A DNA stretch of 64,000 nucleotides, from the NCBI RefSeq assembly GCF_964019485.1, contig NZ_OZ026448.1:124001-188000 (forward strand), in the 5' to 3' direction. The stretch comes from Spiroplasma endosymbiont of Agriotes lineatus. GTDB taxonomy: Bacteria > Bacillota_I > Bacilli_A > Mycoplasmatales > Nriv7. The notes beneath the pieces were generated by a model that was not told the origin of the DNA, made no database searches, and saw nothing but the letters and a program-made list of their open reading frames with translations. This document shows, piece after piece, positions 33,912 through 43,530 of the stretch. Each line of letters starts with the position of its first letter. The stretch's first letter is position 1. The position numbers and the translations under genes are program-made.

Positions 33912-34414
33912 TTATTTTTCTGTTTTAATGATAAATGTTTTTCTAGGATTTATTTCTATTCTATATCCGTTTGAGTGATCATAGTAATTTATTGTCATTT
34001 CTAATTGGATAGACTTTTGGATTTTGTATGTTTTTCTATTGTTATTTTGATTGATTATTTTGCCATATTTTCTTGTTAAATCTTCAATATTTTTTCTTTT
34101 TTCATTGTTTTTTGAAAAAACAGGAGTTATAAATTCAAGTTTATTATTTGTGGGTTTTGGTCTTTCTTTAAGTACTTCTTCAAGATTTTTTTATTTATAA
34201 TTATAGGAACTTTTATTATTATTTTTAATTCATCATGATGTTGTTGTTGAATATTCTCGATTTCAACTTCTTTTAAATTGTCAAGTTCAACTTCTTTTTC
34301 GTAAATTTGATTTTTAATTATTGGTGGTGTTAGTGATTTATTTATTGTATTATTACAAGCAGTTACGAGTAATGTTGCTAATTCCAAGAGAATTAGTATA
34401 TTTAAAAATTTCAT
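33912..34414 (-). pseudogene. Lipoprotein gene of composite unit A, broken
   Basis: Starts MKFLNILILLELATLLVTAC, a lipoprotein signal with lipobox ending in Cys, then a charged polar body. It occupies the same place as the lipoprotein at 51305, but the mature part is unrelated. Looks broken (about one break). Counted as part of the virus-linked block. Confidence 0.6.
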
Positions 34415-34442
34415 AATTTTAACTTCTTTATATATATATATA

Positions 34443-36304
34443 TTACATGAAAATTCTTAATATCATTAGAAAAATGGCAAAACCGATTAAAAATTGAAAG
34501 ATATAGTAAAAAGCTGGCACCGTTTTAAAAACTGGAAAAATGGCGGTTGAAAAGTTAACTGTTGCTTTTGCAATAATTGCTAACGGGCGTAAAATTGTAA
34601 TGATTTGTGACGCTGTCAGCGTTTAGTTTAGCATTTTAATACCAGCATTTTGAATGGCACAACACAACCAATGTCATTGAAGGTTGGTATTCATCGTCCA
34701 GAATATTTGCAATTTGCCGGTGGAATTAAATCATCTCATTCTGAGTTGGTTGAACCGTCAGGAATAAAGGCCGTGGAATTTAATACATTAAAGTCATAAA
34801 TTTTAAAATTGTAATTAGAGATGTTGCCTTTGTGATAAAGCGGAAAAGTTAAGGTAAAAATATTAATACCGTAGCGAATATCAATATCGGTATTGAGATA
34901 ATTAATACTGTTAGCGATTTTGTTGGTCGGCGAGGTAATCAATTTATTATCATAGGATTTAAGGACATTAAAATCAATTTGATAAATGCTATTGGTGTTG
35001 TTGATAGTATTAAAATTTTCTTGGTGCGTTTTTTTATCAAAAGTAAAAAAATAACTTCTTAGTAATAATTCTGAATTACCAGTAACATTGATTAAATATT
35101 TTTTGGGATAAAAGGTAATTAATGAGCGATAAAAGAAACCGATTTGAATAAAATAATCTTTGTTGTAATTATCCACACCCTTAAAATCAATTTCGGTATA
35201 AGTTTTTTCGTCCATGTCAAAAGTCGCGTAAAATAAATTAGCAAAAAAGTTGCCAAGGATTTCGTAGATTTCGTCAAAAGCATTTTTGTAATTGCTGTTG
35301 TTAATATTAGGAATGTTGTTTTTAAAATAAAGGTAAATGTCATTTCGTAAATCAGGGTCATAGCGTAAAAAACTAAATCTAACATTGAGGTAATTTAGTG
35401 CGCCGAAAAGGTACTTAATTAAGTAATAATCGTTATCCTTTTTGGTGTCGTATTTTCAGATTTCACTCTCACCGTGTAATAATTGTAAATAATTATTTCC
35501 AGCAATTAGAGTTTTATTAAATGTCTTAATTTTCAAAACATTCTCATTTACTATATTTTTATCACTAGAAGTTTTATGATAAAAATAGTTCTCATCTTTA
35601 AAGCCGTGATTTTTAATCGTAAATTCTTTGTAATAACCTTTTTCTAAGGTGTCAATGAAATTAAAAACTGGTGTTCAATAAAGATAAGAGTAATTGAATT
35701 TGTCAAAATCACCACGATGAATCATTAAATAATCAAGGTTATCAACAATATCATTATAGTTGTGGTTACCGTCAAAATTAGTTATTGTTGTGGGTAATTC
35801 AATATCAGTTGATTTTCTTATTTGACCTTCAATTTTTGTTATTATTTGTGTTCAAGTAGGATTTTTTAATATTGTTACTTTTAGATTAACGATTTCCTTT
35901 TTTTGAATATTACCATTTTCAATTTTTTCATACTTGATATTAAAGTTGAGTTTTGTAAGTTCATCAAGAATATTTTCGTTTTTTACGTAGTAATTATCTA
36001 TTATGCTATGTATTGTCCTTTCGTTAATTGGCGATATTTTATTAATTTTTATTCAGTTTGGCATATTTATTGGTCATTGTTGTGTATGTATATATAAATT
36101 TCATTTTATATCAGTATTAGGATTTTTTCATCTATTTTTTACTAAGTAAACAAATCCTTTTTTTAAGTTTAATTCATATGTTTCTTTTCTTTCTCTTTTA
36201 TTTCTAATTAGTTGTGATGTTGTTTTGTCGTTTTTAATGTTTTGGGGAATGGTAAAAATGTTATTGAAACTAATAATTAACACGGTAAATATTTTCATAA
36301 ACAT
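34443..36304 (-). pseudogene. Plectrovirus adsorption-type protein (P2), broken near its end
   Basis: Signal-like start MFMKIFTVLIISFNNIF. The N-terminal region is specific to this copy (residues ~30-165), then comes the part shared with P3 from LDYLMIHRGDFDKFNYSYLYW onward. It lacks the ~100-residue insert that P3 has in the middle. About one or two breaks towards the C-terminus. Confidence 0.65.
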
Positions 36305-36469
36305 TTTTATCACTCCTTTTTAAAATATTTTATTTTTCGTTGTTCTTTTGGTTTTGATTTTTTAATATAAAACGAATTAAACAGTTTACTATTTCTGTTA
36401 TGGTTACTCATATTAAGGAATAACCTATAATCATTAACTTATCAATTGCTCTAATATCTTTTTAAAAAA

Positions 36470-36862
36470 TTAATGAGTTTGTTTAGTTTCATTTTTCAAG
36501 GCTCTTTTTGCTTTAATTTTTTGAATAATCAAGCGGATTAATTTTTCAAATTTAAGTGCAAAATATATTGCTCCGCCTCATCAAAAAACAAATATTCCTG
36601 CCAGCATAATACCACTATTGAACTTGCCAAAGAAATTAACCATCTCTTCATTCATAAAATCATTAAATTCTTTACTTGTTCCAGTTATTCATTTAGTATC
36701 ACTTACTATTAATGCACAAATTAATAAGCTTATAAAGATGAAAATAATACTTAATACTATTTTTAACCACTGCTTTTTAAAAGAATTTTTAATTTTTAAT
36801 TTTAATGGCATTTTTTCTTTTGAATTATCTTTTTTAAATAATTTTCCTAAAATTTTTTTCAT
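36470..36862 (-). CDS. Plectrovirus membrane protein, 130 aa (P2)
   Basis: Two membrane segments (IVLSIIFIFISLLIC and GIMLAGIFVFWWGGAIYFAL), Lys-rich ends. Counterpart of 54283-54675. The stretch downstream (36305-36470) is a degenerate relative of the 90-aa protein at 54033-54305. Confidence 0.6.
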
Positions 36863-36898
36863 TTTAATTCTCCTTTCATATTTTTTATCGTCCTTTAA

Positions 36899-37138
36899 TT
36901 ACAATAAATAAGGCAATAAGTACACAAGTAACACCAATAATAGTATAAACCCGATTGGGTGTTGCGAAAATGTTCGTGCCATTGGTTTAAATAGTTCTAA
37001 AATTGTTAAATTGCTAGTAATAAACTTTTGGAAATTGGCAAGCCCTTCGCTAATATAGTTCGTTAAAGTTTCAAAATGACTACCTGCTAATAATCCAAGA
37101 ACAGTTATTAAGATAAAAATAATAATTAGTTTAAACAT
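36899..37138 (-). CDS. Plectrovirus small membrane protein (P2), 79 aa
   Basis: MFKLIIIFILITVLGLLAG, LELFKPMARTFSQHP, as in P3 (54698-54946). The last ~17 residues differ from the other copies. Two hydrophobic segments. Confidence 0.55.
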   Translation of the reverse strand: MFKLIIIFILITVLGLLAGSHFETLTNYISEGLANFQKFITSNLTILELFKPMARTFSQHPIGFILLLVLLVYLLPYLL

Positions 37139-37140
37139 TG

Positions 37141-37428
37141 TTAGTTACCTTGTTTGGTTTTTATTGGTTTTACTTGCTTTTTAACTTTTCCTCACTCACT
37201 TAAACGCCCCTTATTTTTAACAGCATATTGGCGTTGTTTTTCTAAATTAACTTGTAGACTACCAAATCCAAGAATAATTGCCATAAGAAATTCTACAGCC
37301 AGCGTTAAGAATAAAGGAAATATTAGTTGAATATTCGTTCCCGACACTTCTAAACTCCAAATTAAGTCAAAAACTTTATAATAAGGCATTTGATCCAGAA
37401 AGTCGGCCATTTTTGCGAGATTTTCCAT
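37141..37428 (-). CDS. Plectrovirus small membrane protein (P2), 95 aa
   Basis: MENLAKMADFLDQM..., one long central hydrophobic part, basic tail VKKQVKPIKTKQGN. Equivalent to 54949-55233. Confidence 0.6.
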
Positions 37429-37434
37429 TTTTTA

Positions 37435-38422
37435 TTATTCCTTTTCTTTCATTTTTCTTAAAAATTTGCTAAATTTATCCATTTTTAAGTATTCTAAGTC
37501 TTCTAAATCAATTGCTGTGTCAGTATAGTATTTGTCTTCATAGTCAGGATTAACTTTTAAATTTAAGTAATCTCTTAAAAATGCTAGGTAAAAAGAATTG
37601 TAAGTGTTAAGTGTTGGTAAAGGAATTTTTAGTTTAAAAAAATAAATATCAAGTGCAGGAATATCACGATATTTAACGCGACGACCTTTTTTACTATTTT
37701 TAGCATCAATTAAGGTGTTTCGTCAGCGTTCATATTCTTCAATACTAGTAAAGGTACCATAGATGACTTTTAAATAGGGACGAAAAATATTAACGGGTTT
37801 TTTACGAATGCCCACAATCTCACATTATTAGCAATATCGCGAACTTTAACTCAAATATGTTTATCTCTTTGACCGCCAGCCAGCACAATATGACCAAAAT
37901 GGCGCGCCAGAGCAAAATATTCTTGGATACCGGTTTCTTCGTGTTTTTGGTATTATTTTTTTCTCAATCAGTACCTTCAAGAAATAAGTTGGTTTCATCT
38001 CACAAAAGTAAGGTTTTGTCTGGCAATACTGGATAATCAAAGTCTAATAATCCCATATGTCCTAAACTTAATTTTTGGGTTTCTAGTAATGGAAAGGTTG
38101 AGGCGATATGATATTTCTTCTTTTTTAGTAATTTTGATGCGTATACTAAAAAGGCAATTTTTCCAGTTCCTAATGAACCAATCACAATATTTAATGGTGA
38201 ATTTTTTAAGAAATTAATAACTTTGTTAATTTGTGTTAAATTACCGATTTTAAAAAGAAAAATTAAAATACAACCTGCTAAAAATAAATAGCTTACAATG
38301 TTTTTAAAATAACCGTTGTAAATATATCAAATTGCTCCGCAATGTCATAAAATTAGAAATGAGGCGCGATTCAATTCAATAAAATGGTTATTTTTTTCTA
38401 TTATTCATTTGCAAAATTTCAT
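37435..38422 (-). pseudogene. Plectrovirus P-loop assembly ATPase (P2), broken
   Basis: Two membrane segments, Walker A GSLGTGKIA and Walker B-like LLLWDETNLFLEG, then ALARHFGHIVLA. Zot/pI-like assembly ATPase of filamentous viruses. About two breaks, one of which is shared with P3, so the copies descend from an already broken parent. Confidence 0.7.
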
Positions 38423-38435
38423 CTTGCACCTCACT

Positions 38436-38693
38436 TTATTTTTTTGTTAGCGGACTGACTGCGCCAAGTAATTTTTCAAACATTTTAAAGCAAATAAAGA
38501 ATATTGCCAAAATAAATGGAAAAATGAAGATTCAGTAATCAGCAAAGAAGTTACCGACTTGTGTCATATTAACAGCAATAATTTCTCACATTTTAGTAAA
38601 CGCTGTTATAATCGCGTTTCATAATTTAGTCATCGCATCACTAGCTGTTATTTTTGTTACTGCTGGTGCATCAACTAAGAAAGTTCCAATCAT
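38436..38693 (-). CDS. Plectrovirus coat protein candidate (P2), 85 aa
   Basis: MIGTFLVDAPAVTKITASDAM start, amphipathic middle, C-terminal membrane segment DYWIFIFPFILAIFFICFKMF. Size and membrane topology fit the major coat of filamentous viruses. The C-terminal tail is a few residues longer than in P3. Confidence 0.65.
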
Positions 38694-38858
38694 ATAATCA
38701 CCCCCTTTCTCTTTAAAACATTCATCATTTATATTCAAAGTTTTTCTTAAATATGTTAAAACCACGATTAACCTTAACACGATTGTATTTTTTCCTAATT
38801 AATTTTGAATTTCTTTGGGAATGCATCACAATGTAACTTCTTGACATTAATTTTGCCT

Positions 38859-39092
38859 CTATCTAAATACTGATATGGTTTTTCATCAAAGTAACATTAG
38901 AATAAATCACACCATAATCGCTGTTAGGAGTCAAAAAGCAATGTTTGCTATTAAAAGTCAAAGTGGTGCTTCGGTTAATTTAATTTCTTTACTACCAGTA
39001 ATGTGGGCCGGAATAGTTGTAATTTGAATAAATAAATCTCAGAAAGTTTGTTTAATTTGTTCTCAATTAAATTCTTTTAAGTTTATTGTCAT
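38859..39092 (-). CDS. Plectrovirus small membrane protein (P2), 77 aa
   Basis: MTINLKEFNWEQIKQTFWDLF, one Trp-rich membrane pair (several TGA codons as Trp). Equivalent to 56658-56888 and 3168-3398. Confidence 0.6.
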
Positions 39093-39095
39093 TTT

Positions 39096-39257
39096 TTATC
39101 TCCCGAAAATCATTTTTATTGGTAAATACATAATTGAAATTAATGCGAAAAGAAAAGTAATAATAATAATTAATCCGGCAATAAACGCAACCTGTGCAGG
39201 CATTTTTTCTATCGGAATAAACAGTTTTAAGAATTCCATAATAATTTCTCAAAACAT
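39096..39257 (-). CDS. Plectrovirus very small membrane protein (P2), 53 aa
   Basis: MPAQVAFIAGLIIIITFLFAL single membrane segment ending PIKMIFGR. Start overlaps the preceding gene's stop. Confidence 0.55.
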
Positions 39258-39478
39258 TATTTTTTATTCTCATTATTTTCTTTTGAATTAGGAGCTTTAA
39301 CTCATTCTTCAAAGCGGACAATAAACACTTTTTCATCTTTTGTAAAATTACCAGTATTATTTTTAATGGCATTTTTATATTTAATTCTAATTTTTATTTT
39401 GGCATAAATTTTATAAGCAAAATATGCTAATAGCATTATGCAAATGATAATAAATATTATTCCAATCGTAATATTCAT
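39257..39478 (-). CDS. Plectrovirus small membrane protein (P2), 73 aa
   Basis: MNITIGIIFIIICIMLLAYFAY membrane segment, then a charged body ..NNTGNFTKDEKVFI.RFEEWVKAP. Equivalent to 57053-57274. Confidence 0.55.
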
Positions 39479-39480
39479 TT

Positions 39481-39807
39481 TTAAACTCCTTTAAAATAGT
39501 TATAATTTTTATCTTTTTTGTTGTTTTCTTTTTCGGCAATGAAGAAGCTTAATAATTCTTGTCCTTTAATTAACTTGGTTTCATTTTCTTTTTGATTAAT
39601 TGAAATTATTTGATATTTACTATTCTTGATTATTTCGATGCAAATCGAATTTTCATATTTTTTTTTATAAACAAATCGCTTTGGAAATCAAATGCCGATT
39701 TGTTTATTAAATTACGGTATTTTTGGTGCTTTAATAAACATTGCGTTTTGCGCTTCTTTTAAGAGATATTTTTTAGTATTTAAGAAAATGTTTTCAATGT
39801 TTTTCAT
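39481..39807 (-). pseudogene. Plectrovirus small soluble protein (P2), broken
   Basis: MKNIENIFLNTKKYLLKEAQN ... KNYNYFKGV; first gene of the block. About one break. Preceded (39872-39902) by a 9-bp stem hairpin also found in P3. Confidence 0.5.
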
Positions 39808-39871
39808 AATAAATTACCTTTCTTATGAATAAACTAAGTTATATTAACTAAGTTAGTTAGCTTAGTTTTTT

Positions 39872-39902
39872 AAACACTTATATATCGCAGATTTAAGTGT
39901 TT
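39872..39902. promoter_or_regulatory. Hairpin in viral leader (P2)
   Basis: AAACACTTA ... TAAGTGTTT, a 9-bp perfect stem with a 13-base loop, conserved at 57676-57706. It lies between the replication-gene remnant and the structural genes, where such viruses may keep an origin, packaging or termination signal; the role is not decided by sequence alone. Confidence 0.5.
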
Positions 39903-39995
39903 AACAAGCTTTGTTATTAAATTTTGTTTTTTTAATTAGATAAAGATTTTAATAATTTTAAACTTAGTATCTCCCTATATAGAAATTTCTACACT

Positions 39996-40205
39996 TTAAT
40001 GTCCGCATCCTGCCCTTGGAACTAATTTAATAGCGTGTATATTTTTAGGAAATCCACCCATTCATTTTTTTATTGCAAAACGAAACAAATTGCTATAGCT
40101 AATAGGATGTTATCTATTAACTGGTAAACTTCTTTTGGTTATGGCGACCACCCACAATTTATCGTGCTTTAATACATACCAACATTATTAACTCACTTGT
40201 ATTTA
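39996..40205 (-). pseudogene. Plectrovirus replication-protein remnant (P2)
   Basis: Reads HDKLWVVAITKRSLPVN and FRFAIKKWMGGFPKNIHA towards RAGCGH at the end, resembling the C-terminal part of a rolling-circle replication protein. The rest of the gene is absent. Broken. The identification is from position and pattern only. Confidence 0.45.
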
Positions 40206-40235
40206 ATTTTCAAAGAACAAATTTTTAACACCTTA

Positions 40236-40268
40236 TAAAATAAAAAGACAATCATTGCTGACTGTCTT
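40236..40268 (-). terminator. Minus-strand terminator at the right end of unit A
   Basis: Read on the minus strand: AAGACAGTCA-GCAA-TGATTGTCTT then TTTTTATTTT. Ten-pair stem (one G-U) with a GNRA-type loop. Also at 58039-58071. Confidence 0.75.
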
Positions 40269-40317
40269 AATACTTATTCAAATATTTTCCCACCTAACAA
40301 AACTTTATGCGTCCAAT

Positions 40318-40502
40318 TATTTTAATGTTGTTTTTATAAGCGTTTTCCTTGGTTTTTATAATCTTTTATTGAAATTTTGTTTGTTAATATTAAATATTTT
40401 GTTTTATTACTTATTTTTTAAATAAAATGATAATTAAATTGTGATTGTTTTTCTTTCAAAATTATTTAAATCTTTACCTATCTAACAAAAATTTATGTGT
40501 CC
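40318..40502 (-). repeat. MITE fragment, left-terminus half
   Basis: Reverse-orientation partial MITE from its middle to a GGACACATAAATTTTTGTTA-type end; directly follows the terminus of unit A at 40314. Confidence 0.65.
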
Positions 40503-40506
40503 CTGT

Positions 40507-41031
40507 TAATATGCTACAATTCGGTAACTTCTTTGCTGACTACTGAATCTTCATTTTTCCATTTATTTTGGCAATATTCTTTATTTGCTTTAAAATGTTT
40601 GAAAAATTACCTGGTGCAGGTCTGCTAACAAAAAAAATAATAGATAAGTTATAATAAGTTGGACCATATTTATGTGGACTTTCAAAATAAGATAAAATGA
40701 GATTTATATATACATACACAACAATTATCAATAAATATATCAAACTGAATAAAAATTGATACAATATTTCCAATTAAGGAAAAGACAATACATAGCATAA
40801 TAGATAATTACCACGCAAAAAACGAAAATATTCTTGATGAACTTACAAAAATCAACTTTAATATCAAGTATGAAGAAATTGAAAACGGTAATATTCAAAA
40901 AAAGGAAATCGTTAATCTAAAAGTAACAATATTAAAAAAACCCACTTGGACATAACTAATAACAAAAATTGAAAGTCAAATAAGATCATCAACTGATATT
41001 GTGAATTACCGACACAACAAACACACACTAA
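40507..41031 (+). pseudogene. Plectrovirus relic, plus strand (coat and adsorption-protein fragments)
   Basis: 40507-40660 resembles the C-terminal half of the coat candidate (GNFFADYWIFIFPFILAIFF). About 40690-41020 resembles the copy-specific N-terminal part of the P2 adsorption gene. The rest of the viral block is missing and the relic is cut off by an IS256 copy. Heavily broken; opposite orientation to the other copies. Confidence 0.65.
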
Positions 41032-42365
41032 GGGGCTGTCCAAAATTCTGTGTCTCGATAATTCATTCTTAATTCTATTCAGAAGAAGTAGAACAAAAAA
41101 TTATAAAAAAGCAAAAACCCCCTGATAAAATTGATAAAGTTGCTGATTATTTTTTAGAAAATATTGATAATCCACAAGATTTATTTAAAGGCAAGACTAT
41201 TTTTCAGGAATTTACCAAAAAATTAATTGAACGAATGTTAAATACGGAAATTAAAAATCGCCTTGAGACTGGCGAGAATCATAATAAAAGAAATGGCAGA
41301 ACACAAAAAACCATTATTACTAAAAATGGTTCAATCGTAATTGATGTACCAAGAGATCGAAACAATACTTTTGAACCAGTAATTATTCCAAAAAGACAAA
41401 GAAAATTTAATAACTTTGATCAAAAAGTAATTTTCTTATATGCAAAAGGAATGACAATTTCTGATATCAAAGCACAATTGCAAGAATTCTATCACGGAGC
41501 AGAAATTTCAGAAAGTTTAATTAATCAAATAACTGATGATGTTATTGAAGAAGTTAAAGTGTGACAAACTAAACCTTTAGAGAAGATTTATCCGATTGTT
41601 TATTTTGATTGTATTGTTGTTAAAGTAAAGCAAGATAAACGAATAATAAATAAAGCAGTTTATCTTGCTTTAGGAATTAATTTAGATGGTTTAAAAGATA
41701 TTTTAGGAATGTGAATTAGCGAGAATGAGGGGAGCCAAATTTTGACTTAACACCACACAACAATCCTTACGGAAATGAAAAATCGCGGGTTACAAGATAT
41801 TCTTGTTGCTTGTAGTGATAATTTAACAGGAATGTCCGATGCAATAGAAGCTGTTTTTCCAAAAACACAACATCAATTATGTATTGTTCATCAAATTCGT
41901 AATAGTTTAAAATTTGTTCCTTACAAAGATCGCAAACTGGTAGCTAATGATTTAAAATCAATTTATACAGCAATTAATGAAGAAATAGCGTTAGTTGCTT
42001 TAGATCATTTTTCTGAAAAATGAAATAAAAAGTATCGACAAATTACTAAATCATGAAAAAATAACTGAAATAATTTAATAATTTTTCTTGAATATCCCCA
42101 GGAATTTAGAAGGATTATTTACACAACTAATGCGATTGAATCTATTAATAGTCAACTAAGAAAAGTAATTAAGAATAAAAAGATTTTTCCTAATGACGCA
42201 TCAGTTTTTAAAATATTTTATTTAGCATTTCAAAATATGGTTAAGAAATGAACGATGCCAATTCAAAATTGGGGTAGTGCAATTTCACATTTAATGATAA
42301 AATTTGAGGACAGACAGAGTGAATTTAAGTTAATTACTTAGAGACACAGTTAATTGTACAGTCCC
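41032..42365 (+). mobile_element. IS256-family element copy 2 (1334 bp), one break
   Basis: Ends GGGGCTGTCCAAAATTCTGTG / GGGACTGTACAATTAACTGTG (reverse complement). Transposase_mut-type protein in two stretches: 41235-41750 (VPRDRNNTFEPVIIPKRQR, YFDCIVVKVKQDK with a catalytic Asp) and 41760-42341 (LVACSDNLTGM with the second Asp, [25 protein letters not shown]). The junction near 41745 (where the other copy has FWLN..LTEMKNRG) is altered and frame is lost. A short gap also removes residues after LTGMS. Less decayed than copy 1 but probably inactive. Confidence 0.88.
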
Positions 42366-42370
42366 ATAAT

Positions 42371-42430
42371 TTTATAATAAATGATTATTTTTTCTTTTTC
42401 TAAAAATATCTAAGAAAAATAAACGCGACC
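42371..42430 (+). repeat. MITE fragment, right end
   Basis: 60 bp, TTATAATAAATGATTATTTTT ... AAACGCGACC; terminus intact, rest lost to the IS256 insertion. Confidence 0.7.
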
Positions 42431-42526
42431 CTTTATTCTTATTTATTATGAAATATTTTTTCATAACTTTTAAATTTTTAATAAAAAATTATTGTTTCGT
42501 ATAACAATTTAACTATTTACAATAAA

Positions 42527-42552
42527 AAATTGTTGCTTCACACAACAATTTT
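42527..42552 (-). terminator. Hairpin, probable bidirectional terminator
   Basis: AAAATTGTTG / CAACAATTTT stem with 7-base loop; similar hairpin just left (AAATTATTG..). Would end minus-strand transcription from the transporter region. Confidence 0.6.
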
Positions 42553-42614
42553 AAATTATCTACTTGCTAAATTTCTAGAATTAATGCATTACTATTACTA
42601 TCTTCATATATAAA

Positions 42615-42914
42615 TTAAGGTATCGGCTGGTTCACCACAAGGGCAAATTCCGCCGGCACAGCAGTAGCATCTGCTTTGTTTTCTTTTAACAACTCCACCC
42701 CACATTCCATTAGCTTTAAACAAACAGGAATATCCTGTTTGCAATGCTATTTTGGCTTTAAAGTACCCTTTTCGATTGCTACTAAAAACAGTATATCCTT
42801 TTGATTAAGATATTGTTTTATTGTTTCTAATTGACCATCTAATACTTCTTTAAGGTTGGTTAAATCTTTTGCTATATTTATTTCTTCCTTGTGTATGATG
42901 ATTTTATCATTATA
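42615..42914 (-). pseudogene. Unrecognised small gene remnant
   Basis: Minus-strand frame of about 100 codons with one in-frame TAG: HKEEINIAKDLTNLKEVLD.. then ..DIPVCLKLMECGVELLKENK...VVNQPIP. No ATG start is seen. An alternative frame over 42600-42820 gives a Cys-rich end (CYCCAGGICPCGEP). GC is locally higher than around it, which hints at foreign or formerly constrained sequence. I do not recognise it. Confidence 0.35.
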
Positions 42915-42920
42915 AACTAG

Positions 42921-43489
42921 TTAAAAAAATTTTACCATATGATAATATTGCTTACCATAAATAATTATTATTGAATATTGTTTAAAACCTAATTTTTCAT
43001 ATAAAAATCTAGCCCGATGATTACCAAAATAAACATTTAAAGATAAAATTGTTAAATCATTATTGTGATGATGATTTCAAATATAATTAATAATATCAAT
43101 ACCAATCCTTTTTCTTGATATGATTGATGAATAGAAATTACTTCTAAATACAATTCATCTGCCTGACTTATTTTTTCTAGTTTGATATTTGTAATGCCAA
43201 ATTTATCTTTTCAAATCTTTAAAGTGTTAGCATTCAATTGATTAATCGCATCATCTCTAACAATTAAAGCAATTAAAATTATATTATTGTTTTCTTATTT
43301 TACAAGATAGCTTTCATAACTGTAATAATGATTATCTAATAAATATTGTTCTTGAAAGAAAAGAATATCTCTAACTTTATTTTGTGGTAAAAATAACAAG
43401 GTATCTTTACTAGCAAATACATTATAAATTAATGTTGTAATTTGTTTTAAATTTTCTAAACTCTCATTTTTCTTTGCTTTTCTAATCAT
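42921..43489 (-). pseudogene. GNAT-family N-acetyltransferase, broken
   Basis: Starts MIRKAKKNESLENLKQITTLIY. Further reading gives LYLEVISIHQSYQ.KGIGIDIINYI (the acetyl-CoA-binding motif A) and LSLNVYFGNHRARFLYEKLGFK (motif B), a plain GNAT protein of about 185 residues. A TAA near 43295 and a frameshift near 43105 break it. The substrate is unknown. Lies 3' of the transporter gene on the same strand. Confidence 0.75.
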
Positions 43490-43530
43490 TTATAGCCCTC
43501 GTTCATACAATTTTATTACAAAAAAATTTA

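Larger units (their letters stand above)
34443..40205 (-). mobile_element. Plectrovirus (SpV1-like) prophage copy P2, decayed
   Basis: Parts from right to left: replication-gene remnant (39996-40205), small soluble protein, three small membrane proteins, coat protein, assembly ATPase, three more membrane proteins, adsorption protein. The gene set and order equal P3 (51843-58010), about 90% alike in most parts, with strong divergence only in the adsorption protein's N-terminal part. About five or six breaks. Family Plectroviridae by gene order and protein types. Younger than P1, older than P3. Confidence 0.78.
28789..40314. mobile_element. Composite unit A (11.5 kb): transposase + secreted protein + lipoprotein + plectrovirus block
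   Basis: Begins GGTCGCGTTTAGTTTTCTTA and ends, in inverted orientation, GGACGCATAAAGTTTTGTTA (reverse complement of 40295-40314), the same termini as unit B and the MITEs. Contents in order: ISLre2-type transposase (minus), propeller protein (plus), small peptide (plus), lipoprotein (minus), plectrovirus genes (minus), replication-gene remnant, terminator. Several parts are decayed, so it looks older than B and C. That the whole 11.5 kb once moved as one unit is inference. Confidence 0.65.

Noticed and set aside
42527-42552. tRNA-like or other structured RNA gene near 42.5 kb
   Set aside because: Only simple A/T hairpins; no cloverleaf could be drawn, and none was found elsewhere in the window.
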